DNA from: Paraburkholderia sp.
Lineage (GTDB): Bacteria; Pseudomonadota; Gammaproteobacteria; Burkholderiales; Burkholderiaceae
Direction: 5' to 3'
NCBI RefSeq assembly: GCF_028283785.1
Contig: NZ_JAPWKB010000005.1
Location: 620,001-684,000, forward strand
Length of the DNA: 64,000 nucleotides
Every line of letters starts with the position of its first letter. The first letter of the stretch is position 1. The notes below the pieces were generated by a model. That model was not told where the DNA came from, did not search any database, and saw only the letters and a program-made list of their open reading frames with translations. The translations under genes and the position numbers were made by a program. Of this stretch, positions 54,625-63,026 are shown piece by piece.

Positions 54625-54939
54625 TCATTCCACCTTGATCTGGATTTCTTCACCGGCGAGGCGCACCGCGTACATCTTCAGGTCGCGGCCGCCCGGCTCT
54701 TTCAGGCACTTGCCGGTCGGGATATGGAACACGGCTTCGTGCAGCGGACATTCGACGGTATCGCCGTCGACAAAGCCTTGCGTCAGCAATGCATACGCAT
54801 GCGGACAGACGTTTTCGAGCGCATAGACCGCATCGCCCACCTTGTAGATACCGATTTCGGTGCCGTCGAGCTTGAACTCGATCGGCGCATCTTCGGACAG
54901 GTCGCCGGCATGTCCGGCGCATCGCCATTGTTCAGTCAT
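54625..54939 (-). CDS. Rieske-type [2Fe-2S] ferredoxin of oxygenase system
   Basis: 104 residues. Cluster ligands C45-P-H47 and C64-P-L-H67 (LENVCPHAYALLTQG, VECPLHEAVFHIP). It carries electrons from the FAD reductase to the Rieske oxygenase alpha subunit. First gene of the 14-gene operon; its ATG lies about 53 nt after the predicted transcription start and has AGGAGAAGG upstream. Confidence 0.95.
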   Translation of the reverse strand: MTEQWRCAGHAGDLSEDAPIEFKLDGTEIGIYKVGDAVYALENVCPHAYALLTQGFVDGDTVECPLHEAVFHIPTGKCLKEPGGRDLKMYAVRLAGEEIQIKVE

Positions 54940-54962
54940 TTGTTGCCTTCTCCTGAAGCATC

Positions 54963-54982
54963 ATGTTCCACCGAAGGAACAT
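54963..54982. promoter_or_regulatory. Palindromic operator candidate of the oxygenase operon
   Basis: ATGTTCC-ACCGAA-GGAACAT, 7-bp perfect arms and 6-bp centre, just downstream of the predicted transcription start of the operon. Suited to a dimeric repressor such as one of the two IclR proteins. The half TGTTCCACC recurs inverted at 55256-55264. Confidence 0.7.
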
Positions 54983-54998
54983 CAGTTCGTGTATGGAC

Positions 54999-55028
54999 AT
55001 TATAGGAGTCAGTTTTCGGCGCCAAAAT
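54999..55028 (-). promoter_or_regulatory. Promoter of the aromatic operon
   Basis: On the minus strand a perfect TATAAT -10 lies at 55004-54999. A weak -35 (TTGGCG or TTTTGG) is 15 to 17 nt further upstream. A weak -35 fits a regulated promoter. Confidence 0.6.
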
Positions 55029-55200
55029 AAAAATCTCGCCTGGTTAGGGAAAACACTGAAATGTGGTGTCGCAGATACAGCGAGCAAGACGCGTACACAC
55101 CTCGCTGGGACGATCGGTGCCCTTTGCAGCAAGGCTTTGAGGGGGATTTTCAGCGTCTGGAACGACGCTGGATGCGGGTTTCCACGGAGTCCGAAAAACT

Positions 55201-55264
55201 TTTTTGACCGATTCTGAAATCTCTATACTTTCCACATGCGGCACAAATGCCCATAGGTGGAACA
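55201..55264 (+). promoter_or_regulatory. Porin promoter and operator candidate
   Basis: -10 TATACT at 55224-55229, with T-rich -35 region ending in TTGACC (spacing 14) or TTTTTG (spacing 17). GGTGGAACA at 55256-55264 lies 27 nt beyond the -10 end, the same distance and orientation as on the operon side. Confidence 0.55.
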
Positions 55265-55366
55265 CTACTAGGGCAAAAGTTTTGGCGCATAAACCAGGAC
55301 TACTTACCCACTCAACGGATAGCAGCAGTGACGACGAGATTTCGTCATAGATCAGGAGAACCAACG

Positions 55367-56440
55367 GTGAAACACATCATTGCAGCCGGGCTTGCGGCGA
55401 GTTGCGTCACGACCGGCGTGTGGGCGCAAAGCAGTGTCACGCTCTATGGCAGTCTCGATGCGGGCGTCGCGTACATCAGCAATGCTGGCGGGCATGCGAA
55501 GTACATCGAAGAACAGGGCAACATGCAGCCGGACCGCTGGGGCTTTAAGGGCGTCGAAGATCTGGGTGGCGGGATGAAGGCCATTTTCCAGCTTGAAAAT
55601 GGCTTTTCGACGGCAACCGGCAACTTTGCGTATGCCGGCACGCTGTTCAATCGTCAGGCGTACGTCGGATTGAGTTCGGACAAGATCGGGACGGTCACGT
55701 TAGGCCATCAAACGCCGTTCGCGTTCGATGTGCTCGGGCCGTTGAGCACCGCGTATCTCGCGGCGAGCTGGTACGCGTTCCATCCGGGCAACCTCGATGA
55801 ACTCGCGGATACGGGCATTGTGCCGTTCAATAACTCGGTGAAATTCCGCTCGGTGTCGTTCGGCGGCTTCACGGTCGGCGCGATGATGGGTCTCGGCAAC
55901 GACACCAACTTCTCGACCGGCAAGACGCTGAGTTTCGCAGCGACCTACAACAACGGTCCGTTCAAGGCAGGCGCGACCTACGCGGTCGAACACAATCGCA
56001 CGCCGTCGATCACGACGACAGGTCTCGCGACGTTCCAGGGCGTCGCCGCAGCAAGCTATACCGCCGACACGGTTCGCAACGCGGGCGCCGGTGCGTCGTA
56101 TCAGTTCGGCAAGTTGCTGGTGCACGGCCTGTACACGCACGTGAAACTCGAGGCGCGCGGCCATTCGGACACGTATCAATCGTTCGATGCAGGCGCGAAC
56201 TACCAGTTCACGCCCGCCAACAGCGTGGCAGGCGGCGCCGCGACGACGACGCTTGCGGGTCATCGCTGGACGCAGTTTGAAATCGGCGATATCTACGCGC
56301 TGTCGAAGTCGACGCAGATTTACGTGAATGCGCTGTACGAACACGCGAACTCGAATACGAGCGCGGCGTTCTTCACGGCAGGGGTGTCGAGCGGCCGGAA
56401 TCAGACGGTGTTTCTGACCGGCATCCATCACTCGTTCTAA
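55367..56440 (+). CDS. Outer-membrane porin, Burkholderia type (Gram-negative porin family)
   Basis: 357 residues, GTG start with AGGAG 8 nt upstream. A signal peptide ends at VWA-QSS, then SVTLYGSLDAGVAY, the hallmark start of Burkholderiales trimeric porins. It ends in Phe (TGIHHSF), as needed for outer-membrane insertion. About 16 beta strands are expected. It is divergent from the aromatic operon with a mirrored control element, so it probably admits the pathway substrate. A strong terminator follows. Confidence 0.93.
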   Translation: MKHIIAAGLAASCVTTGVWAQSSVTLYGSLDAGVAYISNAGGHAKYIEEQGNMQPDRWGFKGVEDLGGGMKAIFQLENGFSTATGNFAYAGTLFNRQAYVGLSSDKIGTVTLGHQTPFAFDVLGPLSTAYLAASWYAFHPGNLDELADTGIVPFNNSVKFRSVSFGGFTVGAMMGLGNDTNFSTGKTLSFAATYNNGPFKAGATYAVEHNRTPSITTTGLATFQGVAAASYTADTVRNAGAGASYQFGKLLVHGLYTHVKLEARGHSDTYQSFDAGANYQFTPANSVAGGAATTTLAGHRWTQFEIGDIYALSKSTQIYVNALYEHANSNTSAAFFTAGVSSGRNQTVFLTGIHHSF

Positions 56441-56450
56441 TGCGGACATG

Positions 56451-56474
56451 ACGCGTCGAGGCGACTCGACGCGT
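56451..56474. terminator. Hairpin downstream of porin gene
   Basis: ACGCGTCGAG / CTCGACGCGT, 10-bp perfect stem with a GCGA tetraloop. No T-run follows directly, so it may protect the 3' end or back up the next hairpin. Confidence 0.6.
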
Positions 56475-56484
56475 AGCGACCTCG

Positions 56485-56528
56485 AACCGGTCGCGGCGAA
56501 CCCGTCAGTTCGCTGCGACCGGTTTTTT
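56485..56528 (+). terminator. Rho-independent terminator of porin gene, overlapping the IclR 3' end
   Basis: AACCGGTCGC / GCGACCGGTT plus inner GCGAAC / GTTCGC with a 6-nt loop, then TTTTTTCT. The stem overlaps the last codons and stop of the convergent IclR gene (stop at 56505). Confidence 0.85.
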
Positions 56529-57449
56529 CTTTGCCTGTTGCAATGTGGGATCGTCGAACGAAGGACGGTAATTCAGCCGCTCCGACAGTTCCAGCGCGGC
56601 GGCGCACACGGTCGAAACCAATGGGTCGCGCTCTTCGGCTTCGCCGAGATCCGAACGCGGCACGGTCGCCGTCAACGCGGCGACGATGTGTCCGGTCTGA
56701 TCGCGAACCGGCGCGGTCACGACCGAAATCCCGCGTTCGAACGACGCCTCGCTGACCGCATAACCCAGTTCGGCGCTTTCGCGAATCTTGTCGAACAGTT
56801 CATCGACGGTGGCGGGCGTGCGCTCGGTGAATTTTTCCAGTTGCGGTTCCGGATAAAGCTGCCGCAATTCCTCGATGGTCAGATCGCCCATCAATACCTG
56901 ACCGTGAACCGTCGCATGCGCGGGCAGGCGCGTGCCGACATGCACCTTCACCGAACTGAACATCGACGCGGTATGGGTCTGCGCCTTCGCGACGAACACG
57001 ACATCGCGTTGATCGCGAATCAACAGGTGCGAGCTGAGGCCCGTCGCGTCGCGCAAACGTTCGAGCACCGGCGTGCCGATGTCGGTCAATTCGAGTGAAC
57101 TCAGATATTCGAAGCCAAGGCGCAATACCGCGACGCCGAGGCGAAAGTGGCGGTCGCCGTTGGCGCGCTCCAGGAAGCCGAGCGCTTCGAGCGTTTGCAA
57201 CAGGCGGAACGTGGTGGTGCGCGGAATGCCGATCCGCTTGGACAGTTCCGGCGCGCCGAGCACCGGTTCGCGGCCGCTGAACTCCGCGAGAATCCGCAGG
57301 CCGCGCTCGAGGCCCGGCACCAGATAGGTCGAGCCGCCGCCAGCGTCGTCATCGGCGTTGTCCGACGCGTCCGCCGCCGGCATCTCGCCCGCTGCGCCAC
57401 GCGCGCGCGCCGCCTTCCGCTTCACGTCCGGTTGGTCTTCGTTTGCCAT
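56505..57449 (-). CDS. IclR-family transcriptional regulator, paralogue of 49966-50826
   Basis: 314 residues. A charged 40-residue tail (1-40) precedes the HTH (GLERGLRILAEFSGREPVL, RIGIPRTTTFRLLQTLEALG) and IclR effector domain (SHLLIRDQRDVVFVAKAQTH, GTRLPAHATVHGQVLMGDL). Long stretches match the operon's own IclR almost word for word, so the two arose by duplication and may read the same or related effectors. It is convergent with the porin gene. Confidence 0.94.
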   Translation of the reverse strand: MANEDQPDVKRKAARARGAAGEMPAADASDNADDDAGGGSTYLVPGLERGLRILAEFSGREPVLGAPELSKRIGIPRTTTFRLLQTLEALGFLERANGDRHFRLGVAVLRLGFEYLSSLELTDIGTPVLERLRDATGLSSHLLIRDQRDVVFVAKAQTHTASMFSSVKVHVGTRLPAHATVHGQVLMGDLTIEELRQLYPEPQLEKFTERTPATVDELFDKIRESAELGYAVSEASFERGISVVTAPVRDQTGHIVAALTATVPRSDLGEAEERDPLVSTVCAAALELSERLNYRPSFDDPTLQQAKKKPVAAN

Positions 57450-57560
57450 GTCTCAAGCCAATTTTCAGATATCTCCAGGTCAGCATGATAGCGCGAAGCG
57501 TTGCCCGTCCATTAAGGCGTTGGCGACGATCCGGCGACGATCGCGCGCACGCGCCGGACG

Positions 57561-57595
57561 TAAAAAAAAGAGCTTCATGTCGCCATGAAGCTCTT
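57561..57595 (-). terminator. Rho-independent terminator of the binding-protein gene
   Basis: On the minus strand AAGAGCTTCATG / CATGAAGCTCTT (12-bp stem, 4-nt loop) is followed by eight T residues. It lies in the 302-bp gap between the binding-protein gene and IclR. The rest of this gap shows no gene. Confidence 0.93.
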
Positions 57596-57751
57596 CGAAG
57601 CGGCGCAGCATCAAGTTAGAGGAGAAGCCGACTCTTGCCACGCCGGAGCCTGGGACCGCAGGCCCACCTGGATACTTTCAATCTTGCACCGGACGGATCG
57701 CGCGCCCACCGCGCGCCGCCCAGGCGCCTGATTGCGAATGACCGATGCCGC

Positions 57752-58900
57752 TTACTTCGTGCCGACCGTTTGCAGCGCGGCCCACTTGCCGTTCGTCACC
57801 TTGTAGACCGTGACGCCGCCGTACTTCAGGTCGCCCTTGCTGTCGTAGGCGAGTTCGTTAGTGGTGACGCCTTTCATCTGGGTCGCCTTCAACACCGGCA
57901 GATACACGTGCGGATCGGTCGAATTGGCTTTCTTCATCGCGGCGAACACGGCCATCGTGCCGTCGTACGCGTACGGCGAATACAGTTCCACGTCCTTGTC
58001 GAAGCGCTTCTTGTAGCGGTCGACATACGCCTGACCGCCCGGCATCTTGTCGAGCGGACTGCCGCCCGACGACGCCAGCGCACCTTCGGCGGCCGGTCCG
58101 GCGATCTTCAGCAGTTCGTCCGAGTGAATCATGTCCGGTCCGATCAGCGTCGCCTTCACCGCCAGCGTGCGCATCTGCTTCAGGAACGGTGCGGCTTGCG
58201 TGTCCGCGCCGCCGTAGAAAATCGCGTCCGGATCTGATGCCTTGATGTGCGTCAGGATCGAACGGAAATCGACCGCTTTGTCGTTGGTGAATTCTTGCGC
58301 GACGATCGTGCCGCCCGCCGCTTTCACCGCCTTCGCGAATTCTTCGGCGACGCCCTGACCGTAGGCCGTCCGGTCATCGACGATCGCGAACTTCCTGAAC
58401 TTCAACGCGTTCACCGCGTACTCGCCGAGCACGCCGCCCTGTTGCGCATCCGACGTCACCAGACGGAACGTGGTCGGGAAACCTTGCGCCGTGTAGGCCG
58501 GCGCCGTGGCCGTCGCGAGTTCCGGAATGCCGGCCCTCGCGTAGATCGGCGCAGCCGGAATACTCGTGCCCGAGTTGAAGTGACCGATTACCGCGACCAC
58601 GCCGTCGTCGACCAGTTTTTGCGCGACCGTCGTGCCGGTGCGCGGGTCGGCCTGATCGTCCGCTGCATCGATCACGAAATGCACCGGCTTGCCGCCGATT
58701 ACCGGCTTCGTCGCATTGAAGTCTTCGATCGCGAGCGTCACGCCGCTGCGGAAGTCCGCGCCGTAGTGCGCCTGGCCGCCCGTCAACGGCGCGGCGAAAC
58801 CGATCTTCACGTCCTGCGCCTGCGCGAACGCGCTCGCGCCGGAAAGTGCCAACACGCTCGCCGCGATACCCGCGACGACAGGTTTGATGCGCATGCTCAT
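57752..58900 (-). CDS. ABC transporter substrate-binding protein, branched-chain amino acid (LivJ) type
   Basis: 382 residues. Signal peptide ends at AFA-QAQ; the mature protein is a type I periplasmic binding protein (VKIGFAAPLTGGQAHYG, AVIGHFNSGTSIPAAPIY, YSPYAYDGTMAVFAAM). GAGGAG lies 6 nt before the ATG. No permease or ATPase gene is adjacent, so it must work with a transporter encoded elsewhere. The ligand could be an amino acid or an aromatic compound. Confidence 0.93.
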   Translation of the reverse strand: MSMRIKPVVAGIAASVLALSGASAFAQAQDVKIGFAAPLTGGQAHYGADFRSGVTLAIEDFNATKPVIGGKPVHFVIDAADDQADPRTGTTVAQKLVDDGVVAVIGHFNSGTSIPAAPIYARAGIPELATATAPAYTAQGFPTTFRLVTSDAQQGGVLGEYAVNALKFRKFAIVDDRTAYGQGVAEEFAKAVKAAGGTIVAQEFTNDKAVDFRSILTHIKASDPDAIFYGGADTQAAPFLKQMRTLAVKATLIGPDMIHSDELLKIAGPAAEGALASSGGSPLDKMPGGQAYVDRYKKRFDKDVELYSPYAYDGTMAVFAAMKKANSTDPHVYLPVLKATQMKGVTTNELAYDSKGDLKYGGVTVYKVTNGKWAALQTVGTK

Positions 58901-59037
58901 CTGCTGCTCCTCTTTATTGTGAAAATGACGCGAAACGGCCCCGGCAGCGTGATCTCACGCGACGTTCGTTTCGTCTCTACAGACAACACGGGTAATTCGA
59001 CGGACGCGGCACCGGGCGACGCCGCTCGCGGCCATGT

Positions 59038-60645
59038 TCAGCGCATGTGCGGATACGGATAGGCGCTGGCGGGCACGTAGGTTTCCTTGACTGTGCGCGG
59101 CGAGATCCAGCGCATCAGGTTCAGCGCGGAACCAGCCTTGTCGTTGGTGCCGCTGCGGCGCGCGCCGCCGAACGGCTGCTGGCCGACGACCGCGCCGGTC
59201 GGCTTGTCGTTGATATAGAAGTTGCCCGCCGAAAACCGCAGCGTGGCGCTCGCTTCGACCACGGCCGCACGCTCCTGCGCGAAAACCGCGCCGGTCAGCG
59301 CGTAAGGGCTGGTCGAATCGACGAGTTTGAGGACGTCGGGCCAGTACTGGTCCGCGTACACGTAGACGGACAGCACCGGTCCGAAAATCTCTTCGCGCAT
59401 CGTGACGAAGTTGGGATCGGTGACTTCGATCACGGTGGGCTGGATGAAGTAGCCGGTGCGGTCGTCGCACTGGCCGCCCGCAACGATCTGCGCGCCATCC
59501 GATTCCTTCGCGAGCTTGATATATCCGGCGATCCGGTCGAACGCCTTGCGGTCGATCACCGCGCCCATGAAGTTGCGCAGATCGGCGACATCGCCCATTT
59601 TCACGGTGGCGAGATCGTCGGTCAGACGGGCCTTGACCGCAGGCCACAACGACGCCGGCACATACGCACGCGAGGCGGCGCTGCACTTTTGCCCTTGATA
59701 CTCGAACGCGCCGCGCAGCAATGCAGTGCTCAGCGCCGCGACATCCGCCGACGGATGCGCGAGCACGAAATCCTTGCCGCCGGTCTCGCCGACCAGACGC
59801 GGATAGTTGCGATACGACGGCAAATGCTCGGCGGTGGTGCGCCACAGCGCGTCGAACACGGCCGTCGAGCCGGTGAAATGCAACCCCGCAAAATCCGGTG
59901 ACGCAAACACGCCTGCCGACACAGTTTGCGCATCGCCCGGCACGAAATTGATGACGCCCGGCGGCAAACCCGCGGCTTCGAGCAGTTCGAGCACGAAGTA
60001 ATTGGACAGCGCGGCGGTCGCGGCCGGTTTCCAGATCACCGGGTTGCCCATCAGCGCGGGCGCACATGCGAGATTCCCGCCGATCGCCGTGAAATTGAAC
60101 GGCGTGACCGCATATACGAACCCTTCGAGCGGCCGATATTCGAGCGAATTGCGCATACCCGACGGCGACACCGGCTGGTGCTGCTGCAACTCGCGCGCGA
60201 AAGCGACGTTCCAGCGCAGGAAATCGATCAGTTCGCAGGCGGAATCGATTTCCGCCTGATACACCGTCTTGCTCTGGCCGAGCATCGTGGCGGCGTTCAG
60301 CTTCGCGCGCCACGGGCCGGCGAGCAGATCGGCCGCCTTCAGAAAGACCGCCGCGCGGTCTTCGAACGACCATTGCGACCAGTCGCGCTGCGCGTCGACC
60401 GCCGCATGGATCGCCGCCGCGACTTGCGCGCCCGATGCCTGCTGCACGTGCGCCAGCACATGACGGTGATCGTGCGGCGCGACGACCGGCTGCACGGCCG
60501 AACCGGCGAGGCGCCGACCACCGGCAACCACCGGAATCTGCACGACTTCCGCGGCTTGTCGCGCCAGTGCGCGCTCAATTTCGGCGCGTTCTGGAGAACC
60601 GGGTGAATAAGCTAAGATTGCTTCGTTTTTGGGCGCATCGAGCAT
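59038..60645 (-). CDS. pruA: L-glutamate gamma-semialdehyde (1-pyrroline-5-carboxylate) dehydrogenase
   Basis: 535 residues, ATG 60645 (a GTG at 60657 is also possible). AKFNFTAIGGNL-like VTPFNFTAIGGNL, general base Glu in RLVGETGGKDFV and catalytic Cys in YQGQKCSAASRAYV are all characteristic of stand-alone P5C dehydrogenase (ALDH4 type). It oxidises glutamate semialdehyde to glutamate in proline and arginine breakdown. It is divergent from a GntR regulator and close to a LivJ-like binding protein, hinting at amino acid catabolism. Confidence 0.9.
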   Translation of the reverse strand: MLDAPKNEAILAYSPGSPERAEIERALARQAAEVVQIPVVAGGRRLAGSAVQPVVAPHDHRHVLAHVQQASGAQVAAAIHAAVDAQRDWSQWSFEDRAAVFLKAADLLAGPWRAKLNAATMLGQSKTVYQAEIDSACELIDFLRWNVAFARELQQHQPVSPSGMRNSLEYRPLEGFVYAVTPFNFTAIGGNLACAPALMGNPVIWKPAATAALSNYFVLELLEAAGLPPGVINFVPGDAQTVSAGVFASPDFAGLHFTGSTAVFDALWRTTAEHLPSYRNYPRLVGETGGKDFVLAHPSADVAALSTALLRGAFEYQGQKCSAASRAYVPASLWPAVKARLTDDLATVKMGDVADLRNFMGAVIDRKAFDRIAGYIKLAKESDGAQIVAGGQCDDRTGYFIQPTVIEVTDPNFVTMREEIFGPVLSVYVYADQYWPDVLKLVDSTSPYALTGAVFAQERAAVVEASATLRFSAGNFYINDKPTGAVVGQQPFGGARRSGTNDKAGSALNLMRWISPRTVKETYVPASAYPYPHMR

Positions 60646-60711
60646 CGGAGAGACCACGCTGTTCGGATTGTTTTAGGATTCAATTGACACTGAAAATATC
60701 CATTCGAAAAC

Positions 60712-60727
60712 GGATTGTATCCAATCC
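60712..60727. promoter_or_regulatory. Palindromic operator candidate for GntR regulator
   Basis: GGATTG-TATC-CAATCC, 6-bp perfect arms, in the 152-bp gap between pruA and the GntR gene. Further GGATT(G) half-sites occur at 60665-60670 and 60676-60680. The pattern fits FCD-type GntR operators. Confidence 0.55.
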
Positions 60728-60797
60728 TAGCAGCCCGCTTTTTTGACGACAACCTTTTTCGTCGGTCGACACTCGTCCGGCTTTTACGCTTTTACTC

Positions 60798-61457
60798 ATG
60801 ACCACAGTGCAGTCCAAGGCAGATCAGCGTTCGCTGCCGCAAACCATCCGGGACCAGCTTCGCGACGAAATCCTGCGCGGCACGCTGCCACCCGGCACGC
60901 AATTGCGGCAGGAAAATCTGGCGGAGCGTTTCGGTGCGAGCCGGATTCCGGTGCGCGAGGCGTTGCGCCAACTCGAAGCGGAAGGACTGGTCAGCTACCA
61001 GTTGAATCGGGGCGCGGTGGTGATCGCGATGTCCACCGCCGAGATTTGCGAGTTGCTCGACATCCGCGCGGCGCTCGAAAGTTACGCGGCGAAACTCGCG
61101 GTGCCGAATATGGTTGCTGCGGATATCGAATTGATGAAGCGCATTCTCGGGTCGTACGACGTCGCGACGAATCCAGCGGAATGGGCCGAATGCAACCGGC
61201 AATTTCATCTGGCACTCTGCGCGCCGTCGAACAACGAACGGCTCAAACGGATGATCGAAGAGTATTGCCTGAGTACGACGAACCGCTATCCGCATTTGCG
61301 GATGTCGCTCGACACGCAAAAGGACGACGTGCAGCGCGATCACTATCAGATCGTCGATGCATGCAAGCGTCGCGCGGTCGACGAAGTGGTGGCGCTGCTC
61401 GAAGCGCATATTCTCGAAACCAAACGCGAAGTACTCGCGGCGGCGCGGCTCGGCTAA
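60798..61457 (+). CDS. GntR-family transcriptional regulator, FCD domain
   Basis: 219 residues. Winged HTH (about 12-78: QLRQENLAERFGASRIPVRE, ALRQLEAEGLVSY) and a helical FCD effector domain with metal-binding His candidates (CNRQFHLALCA, RDHYQIVDAC, LEAHILETK). It should repress or activate the divergent pruA gene in response to a small organic ligand. Followed by a strong terminator. Confidence 0.94.
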   Translation: MTTVQSKADQRSLPQTIRDQLRDEILRGTLPPGTQLRQENLAERFGASRIPVREALRQLEAEGLVSYQLNRGAVVIAMSTAEICELLDIRAALESYAAKLAVPNMVAADIELMKRILGSYDVATNPAEWAECNRQFHLALCAPSNNERLKRMIEEYCLSTTNRYPHLRMSLDTQKDDVQRDHYQIVDACKRRAVDEVVALLEAHILETKREVLAAARLG

Positions 61458-61520
61458 CGCGCGTTTCGCCAAAACGGTGCATGTAGAAAGCACCGTAAAA
61501 CAGGCGGTAAAATGGAAAAC

Positions 61521-61570
61521 AGCGCAGCGCACGAACGGTCTTTTATACCGTTGGTGCGCTGCGCTTTTTA
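61521..61570 (+). terminator. Rho-independent terminator of GntR gene
   Basis: AGCGCAGCGCAC / GTGCGCTGCGCT, 12 bp, extended inward by GAACGGT / ACCGTT, followed by TTTTT. Confidence 0.93.
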
Positions 61571-61616
61571 TTGCGCGCCCAATGCGGAACAGTTGCGTTT
61601 GGTCACGTTGTTTCGC

Positions 61617-61644
61617 TTGCATAACGCGGACTGCGAAGTAGACT
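61617..61644 (+). promoter_or_regulatory. Promoter candidate of the DUF3564-like gene
   Basis: -35 TTGCAT and -10 TAGACT with 16-bp spacing, 38 nt before the ATG at 61683. Confidence 0.45.
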
Positions 61645-61682
61645 AAAGAGGCGCAAATTCCGCGCGTTCAACGGATTACGCC

Positions 61683-62042
61683 ATGCGTCTCACCATTCTG
61701 ATCAACGGTTCCGACCCGACTGTAAATCACGATTACGCGGTGTTGTGGCTCGACACCGACGAGCATCGCTGGTCGCGCGAAGCGCACGAAGGAATCGACT
61801 TGCCGCCGTGGGGCGAATTGCGCGACGCGAACGGCGTCACCACGTTGTGCGCGCCGCTTAATGACGCACCGCTTTGCACGCTTGCCGGTCTCCATGTGGA
61901 TCGCAAACAGCGGGTCACGTCGTCGCAAGGTCCGGCCGCGTGGCACTGCGTGCCCGCACGCTCGCCCACCAACGGTTTCTGGCGTCTGCAAGCCGTAGAC
62001 CGTCAGCCCATCGAGGCAGAAAACCGGGTCTTCGACAATTGA
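61683..62042 (+). CDS. DUF3564-like hypothetical protein
   Basis: 119 residues beginning MRLTILINGSDPTVNHDYAV. No signal peptide or membrane segment; mixed alpha/beta. It fits DUF3564, a small family known mostly from Burkholderiaceae and of unknown function; this assignment is from memory of the family's opening motif. Single gene, with a promoter candidate directly upstream. Confidence 0.7.
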   Translation: MRLTILINGSDPTVNHDYAVLWLDTDEHRWSREAHEGIDLPPWGELRDANGVTTLCAPLNDAPLCTLAGLHVDRKQRVTSSQGPAAWHCVPARSPTNGFWRLQAVDRQPIEAENRVFDN

Positions 62043-62258
62043 AGCGCATCACGTTTTCGGGGTAACGTACCCCTGTTTTTCGATGAAACGCGGTTGATCC
62101 GCGCGTCAGGCAAAGCGGACAAACGTCTCGCGTCGCCGTTCATCGCAGCACCGTCCACGTAGTTTTGAGGCCGCGAAATGCGGCTCTTTTTTTGCCCGCG
62201 ATCTTCGCTTGCCGCGGCTATACTTTGCGCCCCTCGTTCTCGCGCATCGTCACCTCAC

Positions 62259-63026
62259 ATGAAGAAGTGGTTTGCCACCCTGCTGGTCGCGTTAGCCGCA
62301 TCGGCAACGCACGCATTCGCCGCGCCGTCCGCCGCATCCTGCACCGATTTCACGCCCAACGCCCAATGGCCGGAACTCAGCAACGCGAAAATGGCGCCGA
62401 AGACGCGCCTGCTCTGCTATTCCGATTTCGCGGTCCTGCATTCCGGTGTCACGCACGGACCGTTGTGGTCCGCTGAACATCTGACGCGCGATCACATCGA
62501 AGCCGCCAAAGCGATGGTGCGCACCAACAAGTTCTTCGAAGACGCGCGTTTGCCCGACGGCGAAGGCGCGACGCTGGCCGACTACAAACGCAGCGGCTTC
62601 GATCGCGGTCATATGAGTCCGGCCGGAAACCGGTGGAACCCGCAGGCAATGGCACAATCGTTTTCGCTTGCGAACATCGTGCCGCAGGATCGTGAGAACA
62701 ATCAGCGCCTGTGGTCGCGGATCGAAAGCGCGGTGCGCAAACTCGCGGTGAAATACGACGACACCTACGTCGTCACCGGCCCGATGTTCAACGGCAAGCA
62801 GTTGCAAACCATCGGACCGACGCGCGTCTTCGTGCCGACCCAACTGTTCAAGGTCGTCTACATCCCGTCGAAAAAACTCGCATTCGCGATCGTGGTCGAC
62901 AATGTGTCCACCAGCGACTACTCGCTGCAATCGATTCACCAGCTCGAAGCAGCCAGCGGCATCCGCTTCCCCGGCATTCCCGACTCGCTGAAAGATCAGC
63001 GTCCAGGAGGACTCAAAGGTGTTTAA
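62259..63026 (+). CDS. Secreted DNA/RNA non-specific endonuclease (His-Me finger)
   Basis: 255 residues. Signal peptide ends near AFA-APS. The NucA-type motif GFDRGHMSPAGNRWN (catalytic H118) and the downstream Asn (DRENNQRLW), which binds Mg, are both present. It degrades DNA and RNA in the periplasm or outside the cell. The cysteines (28 and 53) may pair. ATG 62259 begins the signal peptide. The stop overlaps the next gene by 8 nt (GTGTTTAA). Confidence 0.92.
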   Translation: MKKWFATLLVALAASATHAFAAPSAASCTDFTPNAQWPELSNAKMAPKTRLLCYSDFAVLHSGVTHGPLWSAEHLTRDHIEAAKAMVRTNKFFEDARLPDGEGATLADYKRSGFDRGHMSPAGNRWNPQAMAQSFSLANIVPQDRENNQRLWSRIESAVRKLAVKYDDTYVVTGPMFNGKQLQTIGPTRVFVPTQLFKVVYIPSKKLAFAIVVDNVSTSDYSLQSIHQLEAASGIRFPGIPDSLKDQRPGGLKGV

